Below, one piece after another: positions 9,411-17,957 of a stretch of 64,000 nucleotides of DNA. Source of the stretch: Clostridium ihumii AP5 (lineage in GTDB: Bacteria > Bacillota > Clostridia > Clostridiales > Clostridiaceae). The position numbers and the translations under genes are program-made. Within the stretch, counting starts at the first letter, position 1. Each line of letters starts with the position of its first letter. The stretch spans positions 1 to 64,000 of the forward strand of contig NZ_CCAT010000062.1 of NCBI RefSeq assembly GCF_000612845.1. The letters run 5' to 3'. The notes under the pieces are model-generated. The model did not search any database. It had not been told where the DNA came from and saw only the letters and a list, made by a program, of their open reading frames with translations.

Positions 9411-10134
9411 TATGAAAAAGATTTACTTGCCATTTTTTTTGGCTATTATTTTTATGATAATAAAAACTAAGTTTATAACAAAAAATTTGGACATAAGTAG
9501 TGCTATAGTATATATGTATAATAGCTTTGAGTTTGAATGTTTAATAGATGTATATAGTATAGCAGTATATGCTATTCCTATATCAATATGGACTTTTGTA
9601 CTAGGAGTAAGATGCAATGAGTTTTATGAAAATTACACTTTTCTTGTTACAAGACTCGGTGGACAAGCTATTTATAATAGAATCTTAATAAAAAAAGAGC
9701 TTATAGAAGGATTTGTTTTGATTTTTACTACATATGTAGGAACTAGTTTATTGCTCTTTATTAGTGGACACCATGTTATAGGAAATATAAAATTAATACT
9801 GGTTTCATTTTTATTAAACTATATAAATGTACTTATATTAGTAACAATAATCCTTATGCTGAGAGTTTATTGCTCATTTTCTATATCAATGACTAATGCA
9901 CTGTTCGTTCAAATTGCTTTATTAGCTATAGGGTTATTTTTAAAATATTTTCAATTAGATAATTTAAACTTTTTGAATCCAATGCTAAATAATATAATGT
10001 ATTTTCATGGCGAACCAGGTGGTAATGGAATTCTAATTTTAAATAGAGAAATAACAATGAATGTGCTTATGTTAGGAGTACTTCTTTTGTATAACATGAT
10101 ATTTTTAGGAAAAAGGAGAAATTTGAATGCTTAA
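9397..10134 (+). CDS. ABC transporter permease-like membrane protein
   Basis: 245 residues with about six hydrophobic helices and a short basic C-terminus (GKRRNLNA). ATG 9397 follows AGAGGATG. The gene overlaps its neighbours on both sides: 14 bp upstream and 8 bp with the ATPase downstream. It has no recognisable domain, but size, topology and coupling to an ATPase fit an ABC-2 type permease. The region FYENYTFLVTRLGG, with a charged cluster before a helix, may be the ATPase-contacting coupling segment (inference). Confidence 0.65.
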   Translation: MKLLNMKKIYLPFFLAIIFMIIKTKFITKNLDISSAIVYMYNSFEFECLIDVYSIAVYAIPISIWTFVLGVRCNEFYENYTFLVTRLGGQAIYNRILIKKELIEGFVLIFTTYVGTSLLLFISGHHVIGNIKLILVSFLLNYINVLILVTIILMLRVYCSFSISMTNALFVQIALLAIGLFLKYFQLDNLNFLNPMLNNIMYFHGEPGGNGILILNREITMNVLMLGVLLLYNMIFLGKRRNLNA

Positions 10135-10762
10135 AATTAATAATTTATATAAAACATTTAAAAATCAAGAAGTATTAAAAAATATAAATTACAATTTTGA
10201 ACCTGGAACAATTTATTGTATTCAAGGTAAAAATGGTTCTGGAAAAACTGTATTTCTTAAATCTATATGTGGCTTAACTAAAATTACTAGTGGAAGTGTT
10301 GAATATAATGGTAAGATTTTAAACAAAGATTTTTCCATTCTTCCATCTCTTGGAGTTATAATTGAAACGCCAATATTTTGGAAGGATAAAACAGGATTTG
10401 AAACACTAGAATTTTTAACATCAATTAGAGGAAAAATATCAAAGACAGAGATTGAAGAAGTACTAGGAAAAGTTGGACTTTCTGATGTTAAAGATAAAAA
10501 AATTAGAAAATATTCTTTAGGAATGAGGCAACGTCTTGCAATAGCACAAGCAATTGTAGAAAAACCAGAAATACTTTTGTTGGATGAACCTACAAATAGT
10601 TTAGATGCAGAAGGTGTTGAGATGTTTCAAAAACTAATGCTTGAAGAAAAAGAAAGAGGTACAACAATTTTAATAGTTAGTCATGTGATGGATGATATAA
10701 AAGAAATATGTGATAAAAAATTAATGCTATTAAATGGTGAATTTAGCAAGGAGATTTCTTAA
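10127..10762 (+). CDS. ABC transporter ATP-binding protein
   Basis: A stand-alone ABC ATPase of 211 residues. Walker A is GKNGSGKT near residue 35, the signature is SLGMRQRL in place of LSGGQ, Walker B is ILLLDEP, and the H-loop is VSHVMDD. The SLGMRQRL signature is typical of BcrA/NatA-type ATPases that drive efflux of peptides or drugs. It is the last gene of the locus that starts at 7291 and overlaps the upstream permease by 8 bp. A terminator follows 24 bp after the stop. Substrate unknown; self-protection against a peptide antibiotic is the usual role for this arrangement. Confidence 0.9.
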   Translation: MLKINNLYKTFKNQEVLKNINYNFEPGTIYCIQGKNGSGKTVFLKSICGLTKITSGSVEYNGKILNKDFSILPSLGVIIETPIFWKDKTGFETLEFLTSIRGKISKTEIEEVLGKVGLSDVKDKKIRKYSLGMRQRLAIAQAIVEKPEILLLDEPTNSLDAEGVEMFQKLMLEEKERGTTILIVSHVMDDIKEICDKKLMLLNGEFSKEIS

Positions 10763-10785
10763 GATTAAAAAAAACAAGACTATAT

Positions 10786-10817
10786 AAAAGTCCAGTAAGT
10801 TTATTTACTGGACTTTT
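10786..10817. terminator. Bidirectional terminator
   Basis: Perfect 13-bp stem AAAAGTCCAGTAA (10786-10798) with TTACTGGACTTTT (10805-10817). On the minus strand the hairpin is followed by a short spacer and then a T run (the A run near 10767-10774). It lies between two convergent genes. The same stem sequence recurs at 47652. Confidence 0.85.
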
Positions 10818-10838
10818 ACATGTATTTAAATTATTTTT

Positions 10839-12389
10839 TTAAACTGCAAATTTAGTTACTATTTCTCTAAGTTCAGAATTGTTTTCTTTAACCCAAGTGC
10901 AGAAATCTTTATTGCTATCTTTAATTTTTAAAGCAATTTCATATAAAAATTCAGGAACTTTAGAGAATTCAATGTCGCCATAGCATTCACCTAAAGCAGC
11001 TTTTCCAACACCTACATTTCCACCAATATGAAGTTCAAAAACTCCTGTAGATTTGTCATTTACTCTTTTCATTTTTCCAGTTAAACCTATTTCACCAATT
11101 TGATGAACTCCACAAGAGTTTCCACATCCTGAAATATGAATTCTAGGAAGTATGTCTGAGTTGAAATTATGTTCTCTAAAGTAATCTACTATAGAATTAA
11201 GTTCTTTTTGGCTTTCAAGTAGTCCCATTTGACAAATAGGTACACCTATACAAGAAACACTTTGTTCTAAGGCTGTTTCTCCTCCTAATTTTGATGTGGC
11301 TTTAAGCATTGATTCAGCTTCTTTACCATTTAAATTTATAAAGTAAATGCCTTCTGTCATAGCAAGTCTTATAATTGGATTTTCAATTTTATCAAGTTCA
11401 TCTAAAATGACTTTAAAATCTTTCATGCTAAGCTGACCACCAATTGGATGGAAGTAAACACTATAAAGACCAGATTGTTTTTGTTTAAATAGTCGCTTAT
11501 CTTGAATGGTTGTTTCTAAACCTTCTTTAGTATAATTTATTGGTTCAGGATTTACATCTAAACCGCCTTTTTCTTTAGCTTGTTTTAAATATTTTTTATA
11601 TTCATTTAAGAAACCTTCTTCACCTAATTTTTCAACCATATATCTTATACGAGCTTTACTTTTATTTTCATAGTTTCCTTCGTTTATAAAAAGATTGGTC
11701 ATAGCTTCTATGTGGTATAATACATCCTTAGGTTCAACAAGTTCATCAAGTTCTAAACTTAATTTAGGATTTCTTCCAAGACCACCACCTAAAAACACTT
11801 TGAAATAATCTTTATTATCTTTTTTGCATGCTACAAAACCTAAATCATGAACAGTACAGTGACCTTCGTCTAAATTATTATTAGAAAAAGCAACTTTTAG
11901 TTTTCTAGGTAATTTGTATGTATATATTTTTTGCAAAAAATGATTATTAGCAGCAATAGCATATGGTGTAACATCAAAAATTTCATTAGGATCTACACCA
12001 GATAGAGGAGACATGGCAACATTTCTTGGATAGTTTCCACCAGCACCTCTAGTGTAAATATTATGTTTTAAACCTTCTTCCATGACTTCACAAATATCTT
12101 CTATAGAGAGTCCATGAAATTGAATAGCTTGACGAGTAGTTAAATGAATATGATCTAAATTATATTTTTTAGCCATATCATATATAATTTTTAGTTCTTC
12201 TTTAGACGTAATTCCTGAAGGAATTCTAAGTCTAATCATAAAAGACTGTCCATCTCTATGAGCATATGCTCCAAAGCCACCAGACACTCCTTTAAATTCC
12301 ATTTTAGTGATTTCTTTGTTCAAAAATTTTAATCCTGTTTCTTTAAAACCAGGAATTTCACTTAATAATATTTCTTTTAATTTATCCAT
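10839..12389 (-). CDS. Ferredoxin-type sulfite/nitrite reductase (siroheme)
   Basis: 516 residues, the standard length for the siroheme/[4Fe-4S] reductase family, which makes the six-electron reduction of sulfite to sulfide or nitrite to ammonia in the cytoplasm. Paired ferrodoxin-like domains and two catalytic domains are visible. Cluster ligands appear as CIGVPIC (Cx5C) and GCGNSCG (Cx3C). Arginine-rich anion-binding segments such as HLTTRQAIQFHG and TRGAGGNYPRNV are present. The start is taken at the Met downstream of AAGGTGATGAA (12389); the ORF extends to 12434, but that Met has no good ribosome binding site. Sulfite versus nitrite specificity cannot be decided here. It is a single gene; no cys or nas cluster surrounds it. 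Confidence 0.88.
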   Translation of the reverse strand: MDKLKEILLSEIPGFKETGLKFLNKEITKMEFKGVSGGFGAYAHRDGQSFMIRLRIPSGITSKEELKIIYDMAKKYNLDHIHLTTRQAIQFHGLSIEDICEVMEEGLKHNIYTRGAGGNYPRNVAMSPLSGVDPNEIFDVTPYAIAANNHFLQKIYTYKLPRKLKVAFSNNNLDEGHCTVHDLGFVACKKDNKDYFKVFLGGGLGRNPKLSLELDELVEPKDVLYHIEAMTNLFINEGNYENKSKARIRYMVEKLGEEGFLNEYKKYLKQAKEKGGLDVNPEPINYTKEGLETTIQDKRLFKQKQSGLYSVYFHPIGGQLSMKDFKVILDELDKIENPIIRLAMTEGIYFINLNGKEAESMLKATSKLGGETALEQSVSCIGVPICQMGLLESQKELNSIVDYFREHNFNSDILPRIHISGCGNSCGVHQIGEIGLTGKMKRVNDKSTGVFELHIGGNVGVGKAALGECYGDIEFSKVPEFLYEIALKIKDSNKDFCTWVKENNSELREIVTKFAV

Positions 12390-12484
12390 TTCATCACCTT
12401 TTCCAAAATTAAACTTTAAGTTATTAAAATTCATTTTTATTTATAACCTTAGTATTAATTGTTGAAAGAGTTATTATACTGTTA

Positions 12485-13693
12485 TTAATCATTAATTTTA
12501 TTTAAACATTTAGGTGCAAAGATTTTTATGCCTATAGCACCAATTGGAGCAGTTATTAAAACACTTAAAAGAGCAATAGCCTGCATAATTTCACCACCAG
12601 CTACTCCCATTTGAAGAGGAATACCAGCTTTAGCAGATTGAACTGTTGCTTTAGGAAGATAAGCTACAACACAAAATAATCTTTCCTTCATTGTAAGATT
12701 TGTATTTACTAGAGATAATAAAACACCTAAAGACCTAAATGAAAGAGAAATTGTTAAAATTATTACTCCAATTTTTAAATAACCTAAAGCTAAAGATGGA
12801 TTTATTGCCATACCTACAAAAACAAAAAGATATAGCTTTCCTAGTTTCCAAAATTTATCCATTTTAGTTTTTATATATAGTGCACTATCTTCTATTTGAG
12901 ATCTTAAGAAAAATCCATATAACATTATTGTTAATAATGAATTAAACACTTCAATTTTGAATCTAGATTCTATAATTCTAAGAATAATACATATTGAAAA
13001 TACAAATATAACTTTCAAGTATTTAGTTTTAAATTTAGATATAACAAAAGTTGAAAGTTTGCAAAGTATATATGAAATTATTATGCTTAAAATTATAGTA
13101 AGTGGAATTGTAGCTATGCTTTTTATTAGTGAGAAATCTCCACCAGAACTTTTTTGCATATATAAAGATAAAAAAGTAGTAAAAAGTGTTATAGCAACAG
13201 TATCATCAGCAGAAGCTCCCACTAAAAGCATTTCTGGAATAGATTTATCTTCACCAAGCCTTTTATCAATTAAGTCAAGCATGGAAGGAATAAGTACAGC
13301 AGGACTTACAGCTGCAATTATAAAGCCTAAAATTGCTCCTTGAATAAAATGAAAACCTAAAAAAATTGTACTAAGATATGCAATTATAAAGCCTTCTATA
13401 GTTGCTGGTACTATACTTAATAAAATAGCAGGACGACCAATTTTGTGCATTTGACTTTTGCTAATTCCAAGGCCAGCAATAAATAATACGGTTATAAGAG
13501 CAAAATCTTTTATGAAAGGAGCTACAGAAATAGTGATATTAGGAACTAATTTAAAACAATAAGGTCCTATAAGCATTCCTAGAAGCATCATTCCAATAAG
13601 AGAGGGCAATTTAATTAACTCTGCTAGTTTTCCACTAAAATTGGAAAGTAAGCCTATTATGAGCAAACTAATAAGTAAAATAAAAAAAGTCAT
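12485..13693 (-). CDS. CPA2-type cation/proton antiporter, fluoride-riboswitch linked
   Basis: 402 residues, almost entirely in 11-12 hydrophobic helices, starting MTFFILLISLLIIGLLSN. The motifs KLPSLIGMMLLGMLIGPY and GASADDTVAITLF fit the Na+/H+ exchanger (KefB/NhaS-like) family; the Asp pair in ASADDTV is the expected ion-binding site. It has no C-terminal TrkA domain. The ribosome binding site AGGAGG precedes ATG 13693. A fluoride riboswitch aptamer lies about 40 bases upstream in the 5' leader. Na+/H+ antiporters are among the known genes of the fluoride regulon, so a role in fluoride or pH stress is likely. Direct fluoride transport is not implied. Confidence 0.88.
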   Translation of the reverse strand: MTFFILLISLLIIGLLSNFSGKLAELIKLPSLIGMMLLGMLIGPYCFKLVPNITISVAPFIKDFALITVLFIAGLGISKSQMHKIGRPAILLSIVPATIEGFIIAYLSTIFLGFHFIQGAILGFIIAAVSPAVLIPSMLDLIDKRLGEDKSIPEMLLVGASADDTVAITLFTTFLSLYMQKSSGGDFSLIKSIATIPLTIILSIIISYILCKLSTFVISKFKTKYLKVIFVFSICIILRIIESRFKIEVFNSLLTIMLYGFFLRSQIEDSALYIKTKMDKFWKLGKLYLFVFVGMAINPSLALGYLKIGVIILTISLSFRSLGVLLSLVNTNLTMKERLFCVVAYLPKATVQSAKAGIPLQMGVAGGEIMQAIALLSVLITAPIGAIGIKIFAPKCLNKIND

Positions 13694-13730
13694 AAAAAAC
13701 CTCCTGAAAACATCAATATTAAATTTTTAT

Positions 13731-13780
13731 GTAGGAGTCATCAGCCAAAGCTTGGCATTTAAAGGCGAACCCCATCACCT
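13731..13780 (-). ncRNA. Fluoride riboswitch (crcB motif) aptamer
   Basis: Read on the minus strand, it begins GGTGATGGGGTTCGCC and ends GGCTGATGACTCCTAC, the conserved ends of the fluoride (crcB) aptamer. The GGTG/CGCC hairpin and a GCCAAGC-TTTGGC hairpin are clear. Loop bases GGGGTT (in GATGGGGTTCGCC) can pair with GACTCC to form the expected pseudoknot. The downstream gene is a cation/proton antiporter. There is no terminator between aptamer and start codon. The CUCCU of the aptamer 3' end can instead pair with AGGAG of the ribosome binding site, which suggests control of translation. Confidence 0.9.
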
Positions 13781-14050
13781 ATTGGAAATTTTTTTATAAA
13801 TGAAATGTTTAAAAGATATGATTAAGTTAAATAAGACTATAATAACAAAATATATTTTACAATTTTTATTAGTTGGAGTCAATAGATGAGAAAAGACTTG
13901 AAAATATAAACAATTCTATTTAAGTGGATATATTTATAGATATTTATATGTATTTTATAAAAATATTATCAAAGTATGAATAATTAGGATTTATATAAAT
14001 ATTAGTAGAATAGGTAAATAAAAAATATTTGTTTTAGGTAGGTGAATTTT

Positions 14051-14554
14051 GTGAAGTCAATTTTAAAAGTTAAAGGGGAGAAAAACATATTTCTTCTTTT
14101 AATTAGTTTAATTTTTGTTTTAGGATTATCTATAATAATAAGCATTATAACAAGGTCAGCACCAAATATTTATTTAGGGCTTATGAGACCTAAATTTGCA
14201 CCACCACCAATTGTTTTTGGAATAGTTTGGCCTATATTATATGTTTTAATGGCATTAGCTTTTTATAGAATACTTATGCTTGGAAGTTTAGGGGAAGATG
14301 TTACTTTTGAGGTAGTTATTTTTATAGTACAATTTGCATTAAATTTATTATGGCCAATATTATTCTTTTATTTTAATTTTAGATTATTAGCACTTATAGA
14401 TTTAGCATGTTTAATTATAGTATTAATAATTACAGTTATAAAGTTTTATAAAAAAGATAGAATAGCAGGTATATTATTAATTCCGTACTTAATTTGGTCT
14501 AGCTTTGCACTTATATTAAATTATGAAGTATATAGACTAAATAAAAATTTGTAG
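14051..14554 (+). CDS. tspO: TspO/MBR family tryptophan-rich sensory protein
   Basis: 167 residues with five membrane helices, the normal TspO size. Family hallmarks are MRPKFAPPPIVFGIVWPILY, NLLWPILFFYF and IPYLIWSSFALILNYEVYRLN. In other organisms TspO binds porphyrins and cholesterol-like ligands and is linked to tetrapyrrole and oxidative stress. The start is GTG 14051, seven or eight bases after TAGGTAGGTG; the GTG at 14042 is inside that ribosome binding site. It is a single gene divergent from the fluoride-riboswitch gene. A small hairpin terminator lies at 14638. Confidence 0.88.
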   Translation: MKSILKVKGEKNIFLLLISLIFVLGLSIIISIITRSAPNIYLGLMRPKFAPPPIVFGIVWPILYVLMALAFYRILMLGSLGEDVTFEVVIFIVQFALNLLWPILFFYFNFRLLALIDLACLIIVLIITVIKFYKKDRIAGILLIPYLIWSSFALILNYEVYRLNKNL

Positions 14555-14637
14555 TGCAAGTTGAAAGATGAAATTATTCTTATTTCAATTGAGAACGAGC
14601 AATTAGAAGTGTTGTACAAAAATTAACAATTAACGAT

Positions 14638-14658
14638 AAAACTGAAGTCTCAGTTTTT
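14638..14658 (+). terminator. Small terminator hairpin
   Basis: AAAACTGA-AGTC-TCAGTTTTTT: an 8-bp stem with a tetraloop and T run. It probably ends tspO. Confidence 0.65.
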
Positions 14659-14714
14659 TAATCAAATTTTATAATATTTTTCAAAGTAAATAATTTAAAT
14701 ATTATATAAAAACT

Positions 14715-14889
14715 AGTTTTTATGTGTTTCTATTTTTAGATATTAGGAACAAAGAGAGTAATATTTACCATAACTTTTAACTTTTCACTCTTAGTTCTTA
14801 ATTGGTTTAAGATACAAACATAGGAATAAAATATAATTTTAGTAATATCATTTGATAAAAAGATTACTTTGAATTTGAACCCTATATGT
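14715..14889 (+). repeat. Dispersed ~175 bp intergenic repeat, copy 1
   Basis: Begins GTTTTTATGTGTTTCTATTT and ends CCCTATATGT. Two other copies in the same orientation are at 17669-17842 and 54731-54903. Shared blocks include GAGTAATA, ACTTTTCACTCTTA, TTAATTGGTTT, AGTAATATCATTTGATAAA and ACCCTATA. No ORF runs through it. A terminator-like hairpin (14893) follows directly. Nature unknown: a MITE-like element, or a conserved regulatory or RNA element. Confidence 0.75.
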
Positions 14890-14892
14890 AAT

Positions 14893-14938
14893 AATCCAAT
14901 TCATAAATAAGTTATAGTTGTTTGAATTGGATTTTTTT
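14893..14938 (+). terminator. Terminator-like hairpin
   Basis: Perfect 11-bp stem AATCCAATTCA (14893-14903) with TGAATTGGATT (14923-14933), then a T run. It lies just after repeat copy 1 and far from tspO, so it may end a transcript that starts within or before the repeat. Confidence 0.75.
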
Positions 14939-15112
14939 AATGTTTTTATACAAGTAAAACTCTGAATAATGAAGCTAGGGAATAGTGTGAAGATTTAATA
15001 TATTTTACAAATTTATGGATAAAATTTAAATTACATAATATAATTGCAAAAATATTATAAAAAGTAAAAATATAGAATAAAAATTCCAAGACTATTAAAG
15101 GGGAGTTTGAGA

Positions 15113-15154
15113 ATGATGAATATTAATATTGAAACAGATAACTTAATTATTTAA
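15113..15154 (+). pseudogene. Start stub of a GNAT-like gene (13 codons)
   Basis: A strong ribosome binding site (AAAGGGGAG) leads to MMNINIETDNLII and a stop. The peptide looks like the conserved beginning of GNAT acetyltransferases (METxRLILR). A terminator overlaps the stop codon. The simplest reading is a gene reduced to its first codons and its terminator by internal deletion. A leader peptide is the alternative. Confidence 0.45.
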
Positions 15155-15178
15155 AAGACCACTTGGGTGTGGTCCTTT
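15153..15178 (+). terminator. Terminator hairpin
   Basis: GACCAC/GTGGTC core with flanking A/T pairs around a TTGGGT loop. It overlaps the stop codon of the 13-codon stub. Confidence 0.65.
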
Positions 15179-15222
15179 AATATTGTATTAGTAGAATTTA
15201 TAATAATATTTAAGTGATAAAA

Positions 15223-15891
15223 TTAATTTAGATTTAAATTCTTTAGTTTTTCTTTTAAAATTATTTCAATTGTATTTGTAGCATTTTCAATAAATTTATT
15301 CATTTCTTCTTCTGTTAGGTATTTAAAGTTTTCTTTAGTTAATGTGTTTTCACCTAAATAATATTCACATATGTTTTTAACACTTTTAGTAAAAGCTCCT
15401 TTAGGAAAGTAATCAAGATAGTCAGGAACTTCAGATACATTTTTAAATACTTTAAAAAAGTAGCAATTGGGATTTTGGTCTAGATATAAAAAGTCTAATC
15501 CATACCAATCGTCTTTAATTACCCATATGAATTTTTTATCTTTATCTAAATTTTCTTTATAAAGAGGAGTTTTCTTTTTAGCTTCATATAATTTTCTCCA
15601 CTCAATATCAGTTAATAGATGGGTATAATAACCTATTTTAAATGAAAATTCATTTTTATCAGTGATTGGATGAGCATTTTGTATATATTTATTAAAAAAT
15701 CCTTCAGCATCTGAAATTTTATTTTTTTCCCAATGAGTTATCTCACGTGGTGGATAAAAACTACTATAATCTTCATTAGGAACACCAGAATCAGGTCCTA
15801 TGTTTCCAATTAAAAATGAAGATACATCAAAATTGAATCCTTTATTTAATAAATTTTCAGCTACTCTTAAATGAGCAATCCATGTAGCCAT
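15223..15891 (-). CDS. Zinc-dependent phospholipase C-like hydrolase
   Basis: 222 residues. The N-terminus MATWIAHLRVAENLL, the motif IGNIGPDSGVPNEDYSSF and YYTHLLTDIEWRK contain the His and Asp residues that bind metal in the zinc-dependent phospholipase C/S1-P1 nuclease-like family. There is no signal peptide, so it is probably cytoplasmic, unlike the secreted alpha-toxin. Substrate unknown. It reads against its neighbours and starts at 15891 behind an AAGGGGG site somewhat further from the ATG than usual. It is widespread in clostridia and generally described only by its domain. Confidence 0.8.
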   Translation of the reverse strand: MATWIAHLRVAENLLNKGFNFDVSSFLIGNIGPDSGVPNEDYSSFYPPREITHWEKNKISDAEGFFNKYIQNAHPITDKNEFSFKIGYYTHLLTDIEWRKLYEAKKKTPLYKENLDKDKKFIWVIKDDWYGLDFLYLDQNPNCYFFKVFKNVSEVPDYLDYFPKGAFTKSVKNICEYYLGENTLTKENFKYLTEEEMNKFIENATNTIEIILKEKLKNLNLN

Positions 15892-16148
15892 AACTAATAT
15901 AGCCCCCTTACATAATTTACTTGTTGTGTGAATATTTAGATTATATCATAAATTAACAAATATATATATTATAGTATTTAAACTTGAATTAAACTTGTTA
16001 GTTTGATATAATATAATGCGATTTTTAAAATTTACTATGCAACATATTAGTTTTAATTTTAGACAAAGTTGTCAAAAATATATATAGTGTTATGATTTAA
16101 AAATCAGATTGGAAGAGTATACAAATAAATTGAAAAGAAGGTAGTTAA

Positions 16149-16580
16149 ATGAGCAAAAAATGTATCTTTAATGAAAATAAAATTTGTAATGATTGTAAAG
16201 AATGTGAGACTTGTGAATTAGATAAAAATAAAATTTGTGATAATTGTGGAAAATGTTTAGAACTTGAAGGTTATGATGTTAAAGCAATAAAAATAGACGA
16301 AGTTTTTGAAGAAAATAAAGATGTAGACATAGAAACTGAAAATAAAGAAACAGAAAAGGTAGACTTAGAAGATTTTAGTGATTTTGATTTAGAAGAAGAA
16401 AACGAAGATGATTCTGAGTTTGAATTAAATGAAGAAGAGAATGAAGAATATGTAGATATATTTGATTTAGAAGAAGGGGTAAGCTACATAGACGATATAG
16501 ATGAATTAAAAGAACTTATGGAAGAAGGTAAAGAACTTGGAGATGAGTTATTCCCAGGTCTTATAAAATATCATAAATAG
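16149..16580 (+). CDS. Acidic protein with N-terminal Cys cluster, unknown function
   Basis: 143 residues. The first 36 residues hold eight cysteines in CxxC-like spacings (CNDCKECETC, CDNCGKC), which suits zinc or Fe-S binding. A long acidic stretch (about residues 48-110) is more than half Glu and Asp and is probably disordered. The tail is more ordered (YIDDIDELKELMEEG...FPGLIKYHK). I recognise no named family; similar Cys-cluster/acidic-tail proteins are common and uncharacterised in clostridia. ATG 16149 follows AGAAGGTAG. A bidirectional terminator follows directly. Confidence 0.75.
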   Translation: MSKKCIFNENKICNDCKECETCELDKNKICDNCGKCLELEGYDVKAIKIDEVFEENKDVDIETENKETEKVDLEDFSDFDLEEENEDDSEFELNEEENEEYVDIFDLEEGVSYIDDIDELKELMEEGKELGDELFPGLIKYHK

Positions 16581-16585
16581 AAATA

Positions 16586-16623
16586 TAAAAAGCATTGAGA
16601 AAAATTTTCTTCAATGCTTTTTA
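16586..16623. terminator. Bidirectional terminator between convergent genes
   Basis: 13-bp stem TAAAAAGCATTGA (16586-16598) with TCAATGCTTTTTA (16611-16623). It overlaps the last codon of uvsE on the minus strand. Confidence 0.85.
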
Positions 16624-17580
16624 TATTAGAATAGTAGAGTTGTCTAACCAAGTCCATTCAGGTTTTAATCTTTTTATATCATTATGCAATTTAAATAGAG
16701 CTAAATCTTTATTTTTAGCTTCAATCATTACATCTAAGTTAGTATCTAAAGTCTTAAAAAGTTCTAAGAAATTTACAAATTCAATAGCATTTATATAATC
16801 AGCATGTTTCCTATCTAATTTATGAGCACGTGGTGTTGAATAATGAATTTTAGGTGGAAAATATTCGTTGTTCCATGTTGAAATAAAATCTTCTAGTATT
16901 TTTAAAAGTGATTCATTGTTATTATGGCATTTGTGATGATGTAAATCTAATACCATAGGTATGTTTAATTTTTTGCAAATGTTTAAAGTATTCATAGCTG
17001 AAAAGCTTTTATCATCATTTTCTAAAATTATTTTAGATGTAATTTCTTTAGGAAGTTTTTCGAAATTATCTATAAATCTTTTAGAGGCCAAATCTATTCC
17101 ATCTTGTTTACCACCCACATGTAGCACCATTTTTCCATTATTATAATTAATGTCTTCAAAAAAATTAGAATGTACTACTAAATTTCTAGTAGTATTTTCT
17201 ACGGTTTTAGAATTTACACTGTTAATTACATTGAATTGATCAGGGTGAGTGTCTACTCTTAAATTATTATCTTGTATAAATTCACCAATAGTTTTAAATG
17301 AGTCTTTAAAAATTTCTCTATAATTCCAATTTTCAACTTCAGGGTGAGTAGCTAAAGGAATTATAGCAGAAGATATTCTATAAAAATGAATTTGATTTTC
17401 TACATTATACTTTAAAATTTTATATAATCCATCTAGATTTGCTTTAGTTACTGAAATTAATTTATTTAATTTTTCATCATCAGTCTTTAGTTTATTATAG
17501 TAACTAAATGTTACAGTACTAGATGATTTAACATTTTTCAAATTTAAAGCAATTGCTACATAACCCAATCTAACAATCAT
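16621..17580 (-). CDS. uvsE: UV DNA damage endonuclease UvsE
   Basis: 319 residues, full length for the UVDE family. The enzyme nicks DNA 5' to UV photoproducts and other lesions in an alternative excision repair path, using a TIM barrel with metal ions. Visible motifs are MIVRLGYVAIAL at the N-terminus, FYRISSAIIPLATHP, RVDTHPDQFNVINS, MVLHVGGKQDG, IILENDDKSF, MVLDLHHHKC, and IHYSTPRAHKLDRKHADYI. His, Glu and Asp residues in these supply the metal sites. ATG 17580 follows AAAGGAGATATT. It is a single gene, convergent with the acidic protein gene. Confidence 0.93.
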   Translation of the reverse strand: MIVRLGYVAIALNLKNVKSSSTVTFSYYNKLKTDDEKLNKLISVTKANLDGLYKILKYNVENQIHFYRISSAIIPLATHPEVENWNYREIFKDSFKTIGEFIQDNNLRVDTHPDQFNVINSVNSKTVENTTRNLVVHSNFFEDINYNNGKMVLHVGGKQDGIDLASKRFIDNFEKLPKEITSKIILENDDKSFSAMNTLNICKKLNIPMVLDLHHHKCHNNNESLLKILEDFISTWNNEYFPPKIHYSTPRAHKLDRKHADYINAIEFVNFLELFKTLDTNLDVMIEAKNKDLALFKLHNDIKRLKPEWTWLDNSTILI

Positions 17581-17668
17581 AATATCTCCTTTTATATGAA
17601 TAACAATTTAAATAATAACATTTTATTAAATTTGCACAGCAAATTAGTTAAAAATACATAAAAACATA

Positions 17669-17842
17669 GGTTTTATGTATTTCTATTTTAAATATTAAGA
17701 ACGAAGTGAGTAATATTCACCATAACTTTTCACTCTTCACTCTTACTTTTTAATTGGTTTCCAACATGATAATAGAATAAACTGTAAGCTTAATAATATC
17801 ACTTGGTAAAGATGTTATTTAAACTTGGAACCCTATACATGT
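17669..17842 (+). repeat. Dispersed ~175 bp intergenic repeat, copy 2
   Basis: Begins GGTTTTATGTATTTCTATTT and ends GGAACCCTATACATGTG. It is collinear with the copies at 14715 and 54731 along its whole length, with scattered substitutions and a few short indels. An inverted pair GGTTTCCAA...TTGGAACC lies in its right half. It occupies most of the 377-bp gap between uvsE and the kinase-like gene. No ORF. Confidence 0.75.
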
Positions 17843-17957
17843 GTTTAAGGTTAAATTCCTAATTATAATTGTAGTATTTCAAATTTAAAGATTTTAATGC
17901 TACTTATTTTAACTTTTGCATAGAATAATATTAATAGCTATGTATAATGGAGGAACT

